From positions 417,851,757-417,915,756 of the forward strand of contig NC_081415.1 of NCBI RefSeq assembly GCF_030272615.1: a stretch of DNA of 64,000 bases, read 5' to 3'. The position numbers and the translations under genes were made by a program. Each line of letters begins with the position of its first letter. Positions within the stretch are counted from its first letter, which is position 1. Positions 24,191 to 35,261 of this stretch are shown here, piece by piece. Under the pieces are notes generated by a model. The model saw nothing but the letters and a program-made list of their open reading frames with translations. It ran no database searches and was not told where the DNA came from. The DNA comes from Cryptomeria japonica (Eukaryota > Streptophyta > Pinopsida > Cupressales > Cupressaceae).

Positions 24191-25046
24191 ATATGCTCCT
24201 TTATATTGATTTGTGTTCCTTTGTGTGCAACTAACTAGTTGTTGCCTTGATTGGTTGAGGCATTTGTAACTCTTGATTGGAATACCTTGTTAATGTGTAT
24301 GTTTTAATATTTAGAATATTTATAATAAGATTGTCTTGAGTATTTTTTAATATCAATTTTTAAAAAAAAATTAAATTGTAATAATCTTGAAGATTTTTTA
24401 CAATTCTTATTTTATTGCCCATAACACCTAAACTTTTAGATTAATGATATTCATGATAAATAATTTTTAAAAAATAAGAATTAAAAATCTTACATCTCTA
24501 TTTTACAAAATATAAATATTTTTTTAATAAAATAATAATAATTTTAATTTTGTTGTCAAATAATATATTAACTAGACGATAAGCTATTTTTGGTGGGAAG
24601 TCCCACTAGAAACATCATGTTTCACGTCATTTTTTCTTGTCATCATTTTTTCCATCGTCGATTTTTTCCATCGTTTTTTTGTCGACAATTTTTCCCACCT
24701 CATGCCACGTGCATGCTAGGGTTTTGTAATATTTGTCATCATTAGTAGTGTGGCACCCTTAGTTAATTTATTTGGCCAACCTGATTAGGATCCCATTGGA
24801 TTTGTGGTGGTAGGTCACAATTGTGATGATTGGTTGCTCGAGCATGTGGCTAATGGATTCTAGCAGGGTATGAAAGCCCTGTTGAAAAAATAGAATTCTC
24901 AAAAATATTTGAAGTTAATATTGCTTGTATATTATATCTTGTAGAGGGAAATGACACAGTTGATGTCTAATCTAGAATTTAAATATATTCTTATGCTCTA
25001 CTTACCTAATTCAAGCTAAAACATTACAAATTATTTTGTGTATTAA
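24191..25046. other. AT-rich spacer between two LTR elements
   Basis: No gene recognised. Holds a run of repeated ATTTTTTCCATCGTC-type words (about 24630-24680). Its last five bases, ATTAA, are the left target duplication of the next element. Confidence 0.4.
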
Positions 25047-26644
25047 TGTAGCGTCGTAAATTGTACGCACTTGCTAGGGTGGCACAATTTCACACCTTGT
25101 TTAGCACCCGCCTTGGCGCATTTTGCATTTTGCATTGCATTCCCCCTTTAGCACTTAATTAATTAAATTAATTAGGTCTAAGGTTCTATTTTATCATCTC
25201 CCATATCATAAAGTTGGGCCCTTTTCATTAAAGTGTGCCCCTTTCATTTTATTCTTCCAATACATCATTTAATCAAAAACCCTAATTAGGTCCTATTTTG
25301 AACTTGGGGGCTTGATTTCGAGGGTCAAAACATCTCGAAATCACCTGTAACTTCGAGATTCGCTCTAAAATCATCATATTCGACGGCCCTGAAAATTTGG
25401 TGAAAAGTTATCGAGACCATGGCGCTCGGAGTGTACATGGTCCCGAACATTTTTCCCGAAATTTTAGGAGCGCGATCCAATCATAAAATAAAGCTTAACC
25501 CCAAGAAATTGGTGGGAGATTCAATCTCTAGGTCGGCCTAAAGTTAAAATTAAGACCTAGGGTTTCATATATAAGAGCTCTCTTTCTTCATTTGAAAGGA
25601 TCCGAATTTTTGGTTTCAAGGGCCTTCTACGCAGCAAAAGAGGAGATCTTTGAAGACTTCAACAACATTCAAACATCCATCCATCAAGCATTCATCAAAT
25701 TCATTCATCCATTTAGGGCTTTGAAGACATTGAAGAGCAATAGGGGGTCACCGACTGAAGATTGGCTTGTACCCCTCTCTTGGGGTTGGGTATGATTTCA
25801 TGTTGTTTTCATGTCTTTGCATAAGCCTCATTATATCATTTGTATTCATGCTTTAGATCACTTTGCATCTTGATGTAGAGCATTTACTTTGTCAATTACA
25901 AGCAATTAGGGTTTACTTTCTAGGTTGCTCTAGCTTGCTTACTTGCATTTTAGGATCTTGCACACACACAAGGTCTACACACACTACTTTTACAATACAA
26001 CTTGGCTATTCATGGAGGTGGAAATCACCAAAGCAGGGGTTTGACTAAGGCAAAACCCTATATAGCTGCCTACAACCCTTTTCAGATATAAGTGCAGATT
26101 TCCGAATTCGAAGGACGTCGCAAGTTGCAGATCTGATGGAAGCGGACCGAGACAGAACTTCACACCAAATTCCAACCCAGAAGACCAGGACAGGGGCGTG
26201 GGGCGCCCTGGTCCCTGGGACAGGGGTGCTGGGCGCCCTGGTCCTTCTGTCAGACAGCAGTTTCAGGAGCAGTTTCAGGAGCAGAATCAGGACAGTGGCG
26301 CCCGCGCCCCCGTCCCAAACATTTTCACTCAGATTTTAACTCTGGGTACGCATTTGCATTCTTGTCTTGTCCTTGTGTTTACAGCTTTCCATTGTTTAGT
26401 TTCAATTCTGCAATCTTGTTAGTAGTTCATACTTACACTTTAGGGTTAATAGTTGAACTTGCATCATTCTATCTATCATTTGCAACAAAGGAATAGAAAT
26501 CCTAATAGGTAGCCCGTGGCTCTCTCTTCCACAAAAAGAAGTAGCCAATTGTGTGATACCTCTAGGCTCTTTCGTATTCCACGAATGTGTGTCAAAAGGT
26601 AGGATTAGGGCATGTTAGCCTAGTCTCACTTTTTCTCCTACACA
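25047..26644 (+). repeat. 5' LTR of the 25-33.7 kb element
   Basis: Starts TGTAGCGTCGTAAATTG and ends CTCCTACACA. A TATA box (TATATAAG, 25568-25575) would drive the element transcript. It differs from the 3' LTR at roughly 31 positions by hand count, nearly all transitions, plus two or three small indels. Confidence 0.92.
25568..25575 (+). promoter_or_regulatory. LTR TATA box
   Basis: TATATAAG about 520 bases into the 5' LTR, followed by GAGCTCTC and a pyrimidine-rich start region. The same word lies at 32616-32623 in the 3' LTR. Confidence 0.6.
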
Positions 26645-26665
26645 TTTTTGTGAACCCGACGTGAA
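26645..26665 (+). other. Primer-site region of the element
   Basis: TTTTTGTGAACCCGACGTGA follows the 5' LTR directly. The same core occurs next to the 5' LTR at 47440 on the minus strand as TTTTGGTGAACCTAACGT. If TGGTGAACC is the ancestral primer site, the TGG is mutated to TGT here. The tRNA is not identified. Confidence 0.5.
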
Positions 26666-26980
26666 TTCCAATCTTCTCTAATTCTGATTTATGTTTTCAA
26701 ATTTGAGTGTTTATGCTATTTCAAATTTAAATTTGTATTTACAAGTTTTAATTTCTTGCAAGATTCAAAAAAAATTAGAGGAAATTTTTGCTAAAACCCT
26801 AATTTTGTTGAACTTGTGGATAGCTTAATTGGGATCAATAATTTCAAATCTGATTTAGGAACTCATTTGAATCATAAATTTCATTTTCTAAATCTAAATT
26901 CTAAGTGCTTGCATTGGTTAAAATTAAACATTTCCTTCTATTTTGCATGTGTTATCATTTGAAAGAGGAAAATTGTTGTC

Positions 26981-28180
26981 ATGATGCATTCATTTCATAG
27001 ATGTGATAAAGGGTTAGCTTCCCTTGTTTCAATTTTTCCTTCTCCTAAAGAACCTCCCCCCATCTATAACAACATTTTAGTGCCTAAAAGAGTTGCTACC
27101 AATCCCTTTGAGACTCTCCCATTCTCTAAGGATGAAGACTTTAAGAGTGATCTTGACAATTCTCATAAAATGTGCCCTTCCTATTTAGCTATCCTAGAGG
27201 AAGAGAATGATATCATAAACACCTTTCTTAATGTTACTTCACCTTCCCTACATGATGCCTCCCTAAGTGAAAAGGTATTGATGGACATTGACTTATTTTC
27301 TCCTAAAGTTGGTCCTTCCAATGGGGGCATGTTAGTGCAACAAGAGGTTATGAACACTTCTTTCAAAGATCTCCTTCCTAAGCATGAATCTTTGGAGAAA
27401 TATGTTCATGTTCCTCCTAAAAAACAATCCCTTCATGAGGATCCTTTTGTGCAAGAAGATGACATTATCCCTACATTTCCTAGTGATGGCATTTCCTTTT
27501 CCAACAAAATTCCCACTAGAGATGATGAATTAATGATAAATGCTTACCCTTCTCCTAAAGTTGGTCTTACCCATAAGCATCCCTTAGAGAAAGAAGATGA
27601 AATAATAAGAAATTTCCTTAATTCTCTCTCCCCTAAAGATCATATTGAACATATTTTGAGGAAAGAGGATGAGTTTAACACATCTATTGATGCTCTCCCT
27701 CCTAAGGATGAGGAATTAATAAACAATGTTATCTCCTCTCTCGAAATTGACAATACTTCAAACATTCCTTTCAACCACTTCACTATTTGGGATGAACCAT
27801 TAGAAGAAGGTATAGATTATTCTCTACCCCATGAGAGCACCCTAGCCAAAGGGGATGAAATCAAGATTGAAAACTCCCTTGATAGTTTCTCACCTTCCTT
27901 GAATCTCAATTATTCTCCCTCTAAAAATAAAGCATCTCCCTCTCCTCAACTTGGTTCTACTCATAAGGATACCCTAGTTCAAAGCAAGATGGTTAACATC
28001 TCTTTCAAAGATCTCCCTCTCAAAAGTGAGACTTTAGAGAGTAATGTTGATCCTTCTCCTAGAGATTTTATTCCCCATGTAGATCCTTTGATGATAGAGG
28101 ATGATATGACCTTTCCTAGTATTACTCTGCCTACTAGAACATCAATGCCTACCCCTTGTCTCTCTCCTAAAATTGTTTAA
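26981..28180 (+). CDS. Repeat-rich acidic ORF1 of the LTR element, function unknown
   Basis: 399 residues, rich in Ser, Pro, Asp, Glu and Lys, with recurring SPK(V/I)(G/V) and KEDE(I/F)-type words. Residues 117-168 and 331-380 are diverged copies of one unit (LVQ..(V/M).(N/I)..FKDL.....ESLE........DP...EDD...TFPS). No gag core, zinc knuckle or catalytic motif seen. It occupies the position of gag. The next frame (-1) carries on with DEILVQEKTINNSS, the start of another copy of the same unit, so ORF1 and ORF2 were probably one frame, now split near 28171-28180. Could be a diverged structural protein or a spacer; I do not recognise it. Confidence 0.7.
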   Translation: MMHSFHRCDKGLASLVSIFPSPKEPPPIYNNILVPKRVATNPFETLPFSKDEDFKSDLDNSHKMCPSYLAILEEENDIINTFLNVTSPSLHDASLSEKVLMDIDLFSPKVGPSNGGMLVQQEVMNTSFKDLLPKHESLEKYVHVPPKKQSLHEDPFVQEDDIIPTFPSDGISFSNKIPTRDDELMINAYPSPKVGLTHKHPLEKEDEIIRNFLNSLSPKDHIEHILRKEDEFNTSIDALPPKDEELINNVISSLEIDNTSNIPFNHFTIWDEPLEEGIDYSLPHESTLAKGDEIKIENSLDSFSPSLNLNYSPSKNKASPSPQLGSTHKDTLVQSKMVNISFKDLPLKSETLESNVDPSPRDFIPHVDPLMIEDDMTFPSITLPTRTSMPTPCLSPKIV

Positions 28181-28197
28181 TCCGTGATGAGATTTTA

Positions 28198-30207
28198 GTG
28201 CAAGAGAAGACTATCAACAATTCTTCCAACACTTTTGTTCATTCCTCTAAACCATCCTCAATCAATTTGATACATGTGAATGAAACACCTAACAAACCTC
28301 TCTTCACTATCCAAGGTGCTTGTCCTTCTCAAAATTCTCAACCTTTAAATAAGCCTATCTTAGTGGTTCAAGGTGGTTATGCTAATGATTCTTTTTGCAC
28401 TCCTAACAAACCTATTATTACTGTGCAAGGAGGTTATTCTACTAAGAGCCCTTATGAGTATGCTAAGCAATTGACTAGAGAGAGTTATAATGCGGTTGTT
28501 CATACCTATAACACAAGAAACAATAGGCAGCCTAATCCTCCTCCAGTTATCCCAACTTCACTTCCTCCTTCCCAACCTATTCTTCCGCAAGCTCCACGTA
28601 TTTCACAAAATCTTGGTAAGGAATATGATCTCATAGAACAACTTAAAGCTACCCCTGCTAAGATATCCCTTTGGGATTTGATCCAAACTTCTTCCGCTCA
28701 TCATGGAATGTTACAAGATGCCTTGAAAGATTTGAATGTTCCTCCACCTAATACATCTAGTAATATAGTGTCTTTGGTTAACTCTGTGATGAATCCTAAA
28801 GCTCAAATTGTGTTTACTCAAGATGAGTTGCCTACTAGTGAAATTCAACATCAATATGATCCCTTGATGATTGTGGTTATCATAAATGACACTGCTATAA
28901 GACGAACACTGGTAGATAATGGTTCTGGCCTTAATGTGTGTAGCATTAATCTATTGCATAAGATGAATGTGGATACATCCCTTATTGAGCCTGACTCTCG
29001 TCCCATTCGAGGCTTTGATAATGTGGCTAAGTCTTCATTAGGTATTATCACCTTACCCATCACAGTGGGACCTGTTACTTTGCCTACTCCTATCCATGTT
29101 ATGTCGGGAAATCTAACATACAACTTGTTATTAGGGAGACCTTGGATTCACAGTATGCAAGTTGTCCCCTCTACATTGCATAGACAAGTTAAATTTATTT
29201 ATAATAATAAGACATATACCTTGATAGGTGATACTAATTTTCAAGCTTGTTTGCAAACATCTACTTCCAAAGGGAGTTCTTCTAAGCCTTCCTCTTCTAG
29301 TGATGACTCATTAAACAAGATACCTATGGATGAATCATCACCCTCTGATAATCAAAATTCTTTGGATGAGTCTGAAGTTCCTGAAGAAGATTCTTCTCAA
29401 CTTGAATCTACACATGAAAAGGCTTTTGATCCTGAGAAGGTTCTCGCAGAAGACGATTGGGGATCTCTTGATTTTAATCCCACCTTTGTAGGTGAGTATA
29501 GGGTTCCTCCTAGAGAGCTTAAAGTTAAAAAGAAGGAAGAAACAAGAGATCAATCAGTCTTACCTGAACCTATGAGCAATAATTTTGTGGCCGCTTCTCA
29601 AACTTCTTCTCCTCACACCTCTAATTCTGAAAAATTTGATTCTTTGTCTTATGAAAAACCACCTTTTCTTTCTGAAATGGCTAATCGTTATGGTCGTGGT
29701 TTTCATATTTTGGCTAAGAGTGGCTGTAGTGGAAATGGTTGTGGCACAAATGAACAAGGAATTAAAGTTCCTTTAGAACATAACATGCATGAATATTCAT
29801 TTGGACTTGGATATAATCTTTCTAAGCCCACCAAAGCATCTAAAAGACCATCTCTCAGTGTGAATGCTATATTTAGTAGTGATGATGATCTCACTTCAAC
29901 TAAATCATCTTCTACTTCTATCAACTCTCATTCCCCTCATAAGGAAATCTTGGCGATGAACAAATCTCTTTATGACTCCCCTCAAATTTCTAAATCCACT
30001 TATGAATCTTTATCTCCTATTCATCATAAAGTCCTTTCCTCCAGGGTTAAGGCTCTAATAAATTACACTCATCCCTCTTCTAAGATTTCTTGTGACTTTT
30101 CTTCTTCAATTTTTATCATTTTATACATGTTTTTGATCTCACTTATAGTTGAGCATTTAGCATGTCATATTCAAATACCTCATTTAGTCTATCATGTCTT
30201 TAAATAA
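28198..30207 (+). CDS. ORF2: retropepsin-like protease with G-patch-like motif
   Basis: About 670 residues. Residues 31-80 hold three copies of an NKP...(T/V)(I/V)QG unit. Residues 142-178 (EYDLIEQLKATPAKISLWDL) match the conserved stretch before the protease in plant Ty3 pol. The protease covers about 218-350: active site LVDNGSGLNVC (Asp240-Asn-Gly-Ser; usual form D(S/T)G(S/A)) and the flap/C-terminal NLLLGRPWIH at 309-318. Residues 360-410 are Ser/Glu-rich. Residues 497-540 are Gly-rich (RYGRGFHILAKSGCSGNG, later FGLGY), resembling a G-patch. Near the C-terminus is a hydrophobic stretch (IFIILYMFLISLIV). The usual start is unclear, as the frame opens at about 28171 with no good ATG near. 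No polymerase follows. Confidence 0.8.
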   Translation: MQEKTINNSSNTFVHSSKPSSINLIHVNETPNKPLFTIQGACPSQNSQPLNKPILVVQGGYANDSFCTPNKPIITVQGGYSTKSPYEYAKQLTRESYNAVVHTYNTRNNRQPNPPPVIPTSLPPSQPILPQAPRISQNLGKEYDLIEQLKATPAKISLWDLIQTSSAHHGMLQDALKDLNVPPPNTSSNIVSLVNSVMNPKAQIVFTQDELPTSEIQHQYDPLMIVVIINDTAIRRTLVDNGSGLNVCSINLLHKMNVDTSLIEPDSRPIRGFDNVAKSSLGIITLPITVGPVTLPTPIHVMSGNLTYNLLLGRPWIHSMQVVPSTLHRQVKFIYNNKTYTLIGDTNFQACLQTSTSKGSSSKPSSSSDDSLNKIPMDESSPSDNQNSLDESEVPEEDSSQLESTHEKAFDPEKVLAEDDWGSLDFNPTFVGEYRVPPRELKVKKKEETRDQSVLPEPMSNNFVAASQTSSPHTSNSEKFDSLSYEKPPFLSEMANRYGRGFHILAKSGCSGNGCGTNEQGIKVPLEHNMHEYSFGLGYNLSKPTKASKRPSLSVNAIFSSDDDLTSTKSSSTSINSHSPHKEILAMNKSLYDSPQISKSTYESLSPIHHKVLSSRVKALINYTHPSSKISCDFSSSIFIILYMFLISLIVEHLACHIQIPHLVYHVFK

Positions 30208-32079
30208 CATTAATGGCTATTATGTTGCTCATCATTATGTGACATTGGTAGCTCATTTACTGGGGGCTCATTGTCATTCATGATGGTACAATTTCAAGTG
30301 CAATCATATTTTTGAAGCAACATAATAGCCTAATTTTCTATGTTATCTCTTGTTCCTATGGGGACAAGAGTGATTTCATGCATCTCTTCTTTTTATGGTT
30401 AAAATTTCCCTTTGGGGTAATAGTGTGGAAATATTGATCATCTTTTCTTTAGAATCCTCTTTTCCTAGATATGGGAGAAGATGTGTATTCTCTTTCTTAT
30501 CCTACCCACTTCTTGTGAGGAGCATTTTACATACACTAATGTCTTGCTTGCATGAACTCATGTGAGTGTGTAGTACATTTTGCTTATGTCTAAATCTCTC
30601 CCTAGAAGATTGTGTACGTCCTTCTCATTGTCCTTATCCTTGGGAGGCAATGATCTTTTCTTATTTTTATCTAAGGATCCACTTTTTCCTATTTCGTGGA
30701 TGGTGTGAACTTTATTACTTGATGTTATTCCTTGTATGCATTTGTTGTTGTTTGTTCATGGATTCTCTCTTACAAGAGGTGTAAGTCCTTGACTACAACC
30801 TCTTTTGCACTTGGTAAAATACATCCATAATGAATTCACTCTCCCAATTGGGTTAAAAAGAGTGTCATCCTTCATTAAGAATCACTTTCACCTCGCAAAA
30901 GAAGGAAGTATTGCATTCTTATTCTCTTCTTTGTCTTATTCTAGAAGATGTTTGTCTAAGACAATTCCTCTCGGGGATAAGTGTCTTTTGTACAAAGATC
31001 TCTTCTCCTCTAAGGATCTCCTTTACACATACTACAAGATATCCCTTTTCAACTATCTTATCCTTGCTTAAAGAGTGCAAAAACTCCCTTGCTTGGATCT
31101 ATGACATTGTTGCATTTTTGGGGTATCTTCTTTTGTGATGAAGGTAGGTATCCTTGTTCTACTTTGCTTATGACATAAACATTACACTTTTTGAGCAATG
31201 GGTCATTCTCAGAACCATAGCACAGACTCTTAGAGCGAGATGTCTCCATTTTTCTTTTATACAACGTGATTATTCTCGGAACCAGAGCACAAACTCTTAG
31301 AGCGAGATGTCACGCTTTTGTACTATACATATACAGGTTGTAGCATACTCGGGCATAGACTCCTATGAGGTGCTTCTAACCTCACTTACACACACATGCA
31401 CGAGGTTGAGTGGAACTAGCGGCATAAGGCTAGACTTTCTCACTCTCCTCCCTTACATGGATCACCTAGACAGACTCTAGGGGCTAGTTTTCCATGTCCT
31501 TTTTCCCATGGATCACCTAGACAAGATCTAGGGGCGAGAAGTCCATGTTTTCTCTCTCACTATTCTTCTCATGGACCACCAATGTGTGTGTTCATGTTGC
31601 TTTTTCCTTTCTTTTCTTCTCTTTGCATTTTGTTTCCATTTACATCCTTCATCTTGCGTTAGAGAACTCTCAAATCCTCACATTCTTTGTTGTGTTGGAA
31701 TTGAGATTTAGTCCTCTTTCTTACCAAATGATTCTCCATTAGTTTTTGATCTCATATCAAATCTTCTTGTGAGCATTTGTCATCAATATTCTTTAACAAT
31801 TCGAAGTGGTAAACATGATACCCTGTTTCAACTCACTAAAATTAGCAAGCCGAAACAGGGGGGGGCATATAGCTACCCTCGAATTTTCATCACCTTCCTT
31901 AGTAAGCATTAGGTGATTTTGTGATCTAACGTGTGTTTTGTAGGGTGCGGTTCCTAACTGTGTACTGCAGATACCGCTGGGGGCTTCGTTCGACAGACTT
32001 ATGGATATATCCTTTTTCAAATAATGTTTACTTTTTTGTACTTTAGCTTGCATATGCACGTAGTGTTCATATGACCGCT
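30208..32079 (+). other. 3' internal region of the LTR element, no domains
   Basis: About 1.9 kb where Ty3 elements normally carry reverse transcriptase, RNase H and integrase. I find none of their motifs in any frame. It includes short direct repeats at 31200-31310 and 31455-31545, listed separately. Confidence 0.6.
31200..31545 (+). repeat. Short tandem repeats upstream of the 3' LTR
   Basis: Two copies of a unit with CTCTTAGAGCGAGATGTC lie about 68 bases apart (31200-31310), and two copies of GGATCACCTAGACA...TCTAGGGG lie about 50 bases apart (31455-31545). Tandem repeats here are common in Tat/Ogre elements. Confidence 0.7.
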
Positions 32080-32094
32080 AAAGTGGGGGCTAAA
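32080..32094 (+). other. Polypurine tract of the 25-33.7 kb element
   Basis: AAAGTGGGGGCTAAA directly precedes the 3' LTR start TGTAGCGTCG. The 38.5-48.6 kb element has AAAGTGGGGGCAAAA at the same place. Confidence 0.8.
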
Positions 32095-33696
32095 TGTAGC
32101 GTCGTAAATTGTACGCACTTGCTAGGGTGGTACAATTTCACACCTTGTTTAGCACCCGCCTTGGCGCATTTTGCATTTTGCATTGCATTCCCCCTTTAGC
32201 ACTTAATTAATTAAATTAATTAGGTCTAAGGTTCTATTTTATCATCTCCCATATCATAAAGTTGGGCCCTTTTCATTAAAGTGTGCCCCTTTCATTTTAT
32301 TCTTCCAATACATCATTTAATCAAAAACCCTAATTAGGTCCTATTTTGAACTTGGGGGCTTGATTTCGGGGGTCAAAACATCTCGAAATCACCTGTAACT
32401 TCGGGATTCGCTCTAAAATCATCATATCCAACGGCCCTGAAAATTTGGTGAAAAGTTGTCGAGACCATGGCGCCCGGAGTGCACATGGTCCCGGACATTT
32501 TTCCCGAAATTTTAGGAGCGCGATCCAATCATAAAATAAAGCTTAACCCCAAGAAATTGGCGGGAGATTCAATCTCTAGGTCGGCCTAAAGTTAAAATTA
32601 AGACCTAGGGTTTCATATATAAGAGCTCTCTTTCTTCATTTGAAAGGATCCGAATTTTTGGTTTCAAGGGCCTTCTACGCAGCGAAAGAGGAGATCTTTG
32701 AAGACTTCAACAACATTCAAACATCCATCCATCAAGCATTCATCAAATTCATTCATCCATTTAGGGCTTTGAAGACATTGAAGAGCAATAGGGGGTCACC
32801 GACTGAAGATTGGCTTGTACCCCTCCCTTGGGGTTGGGTATGATTTCATGTTGTTTTCATGTCTTTGCATAAGCCTCATTATATCATTTGTATTCATGCT
32901 TTAGATCACTTTGCATCTTGATGTAGAGCATTTACTTTGTCAATTACAAGCAATTAGGGTTTACTTTCTAGGTTGCTCTAGCTTGCTTACTTGCATTTTA
33001 GGATCTTGCACACACACAAGGTCTGCACACACACTACTTTTACAATACAACTTGGCTATTCGTGGAGGTGGAAATCACCAAAGCGGGGGTTTGACTAAGG
33101 CAAAACCCTATATAGCCGCCTACAACCCTTTTCAGATATAAGTGCAGATTTCCGAATTCGAAGGACGTCGCAAGTTGCAGATCCGATGGAAGCGGACCGA
33201 GACAGAACTTCACACCAAATTCCAACCCAGAAGACTAGGATAGGGGCATGGGGCGCCCTAGTCCTGCCAGGACAGGGGCGCTGGGCGCCCTGGTCCTTCT
33301 GTCAGACAGCAGTTTCAGGAGCAGTTTCAGGAGCAGAATCTGGACAGTGGCACCCGCGCCCCCATCCCGAACATTTTCACTCAGATTTTAACTCCGAGTA
33401 TGCATTTGCATTCTTGTCTTGTCCTTGTGTTTACAGCTTTCCATTGTTTAGTTTCAATTCTGCAATCTTGTTAGTAGTTCATACTTACACTTTAGGGTTA
33501 ATAGTTGAACTTGCATCATTCTATCTATCATTTGCAACAAAGGAATAGAAATCCTAATAGGTAGCCCGTGGCTCTCTCTTCCACAAAAAGAAGTAGCCAA
33601 TTGTGTGATACCTCTAGGCTCTTTCGTATTCCACGAATGTGTGTCAAAAGGTAGGATTAGGGCATGTTATCCTAGTCTCGCTTTTTCTCCTACACA
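32095..33696 (+). repeat. 3' LTR of the 25-33.7 kb element
   Basis: Near-identical to 25047-26644, ends CTCCTACACA and is followed by the target duplication ATTAA. Confidence 0.92.
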
Positions 33697-33701
33697 ATTA
33701 A

Positions 33702-35260
33702 TAATTACCATTATTAGTATTAACAATTTAAATATTTAATTCCTTAAGATATATTTATTTATATTATATACACATTGGCAAGGTTAATGCATGTTGGACA
33801 TTATTCTTTGAAGTTTTATCCATCAAGATTGTTTGAAACTACCATTTGGTTATTTTACCATATCAACGAACAACATGCATATTTACATTACTTGTAAAAC
33901 TAACATGTTAGAAGGTGATTAAATGATGGATTGATTGATCCTTCACCAATATGGACCAATTCCTACTCCATTGGATAATAAGTCATGAATGGCATAGAAG
34001 GAGGAGATAAAACTTGTATAGAATCATTAGAACTAAACTAAACTCACATAAAATCATAGATTTATATTGCATGTAATAGATATATTTAATAATGCATAAC
34101 TGGAAGTACTAATACCCACATGAAACAAAGGAATAAAAATCACAACACATTTGCAATTCATGAGGCACTATTACACACCATCAAACACTTGTTATAATTA
34201 TGTCATCAAATGTGGCAAGAAGAAATATATAACTATGATTATAATGTTTCCTTGAATCTTAGCAAATAGTCATGAAGACACAGAGTTACATGAACATACA
34301 TTACAATAATTTTCCTACACTATTACAAGCCATATTCCTTCATGTGCAACTTAGACAAGCGTCATTTGATGTCCTAGAACAATCTACAAATTCAACTTGA
34401 CCAAAAAAATGGCTCAGTGACCAACCCCTCAAAATGAATCAAAACCCCCTTTTTAAGCATCTAGAGTTTTCTCTAGAAAAACACACTATAATAGTTTGAA
34501 ATAAATAGTAGATGCCCAACATTGAATATTAGTTATAAATAATGGGTCAAAGATGACTAATACACACCAAAAGGAAGGGACTCGAGAAAAAATGTCACTT
34601 TAGATTCAAGTCTCAACAAATTTCACATCAGTCTATATAATTATAATTTAAGCATCCAAAAATAAAAGACCAATCATTTGAAAAAATACAAGAGATAACA
34701 AAAAATCATGACTTATGTATATCAATCATATGATTCAACCTAGTTGCAAAATTGTAGGCCACTAGAACAATTCTACAAATCTAAAGATTATTAAAAATAA
34801 AAAACAAAATGAGAGCACTCAATTTGTAGAATTAATGTAAATGGACATACCTAGTACAATTTAATATAAAAATGAGTATGACTAATCCTAGACAAATAGA
34901 AGAGAAAGCAATTAATACCTCAAATGTGTGAGGGTATCTTTGTTTTTTATTGTTGCTAAAAGTTGGCATGAAAATGGACTTATTCATTTGACACAAAAAC
35001 ACTCACCAATTTGATCTATAGTGGAGAGAATACATTCTTTGATTGTATATTTAATGCAAATGCATATTACTTGGGATGAATTTGAATGACCAAAATATAT
35101 AGGTGATAATTATTAGTTCTCTTTCAAAGCGACAAAACATAACAATTGTCATGGCGATTCTAAGAAAATATTTTCATAGATACATTATATAACCATTATC
35201 GATCATATTTCATCCAACACATAGTGTAAATTTTTTTTCGTTGAGCTACAATTCATATGG
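33702..35260. other. AT-rich intergenic DNA
   Basis: No gene, RNA or transposon motif recognised; frames are short and stop-rich on both strands. Confidence 0.4.
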
Positions 35261-35261
35261 A

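Larger units (their letters stand above)
25047..33696 (+). mobile_element. Complete two-LTR, non-autonomous Ty3-type retrotransposon
   Basis: 8650 bases, bounded by LTRs of 1598 and 1602 bases in direct orientation, each TG...CA, with a perfect 5-bp target duplication ATTAA (25042-25046 and 33697-33701). Inside are a primer-site region, a 0.34-kb leader, a repeat-rich ORF, a second ORF with a retropepsin domain and a G-patch-like motif, about 1.9 kb without domains, and a purine tract. No gag core, reverse transcriptase, RNase H or integrase is present. Protease style, LTR start and tandem repeats before the 3' LTR suggest a Tat/Ogre-like lineage (inference). Confidence 0.9.
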
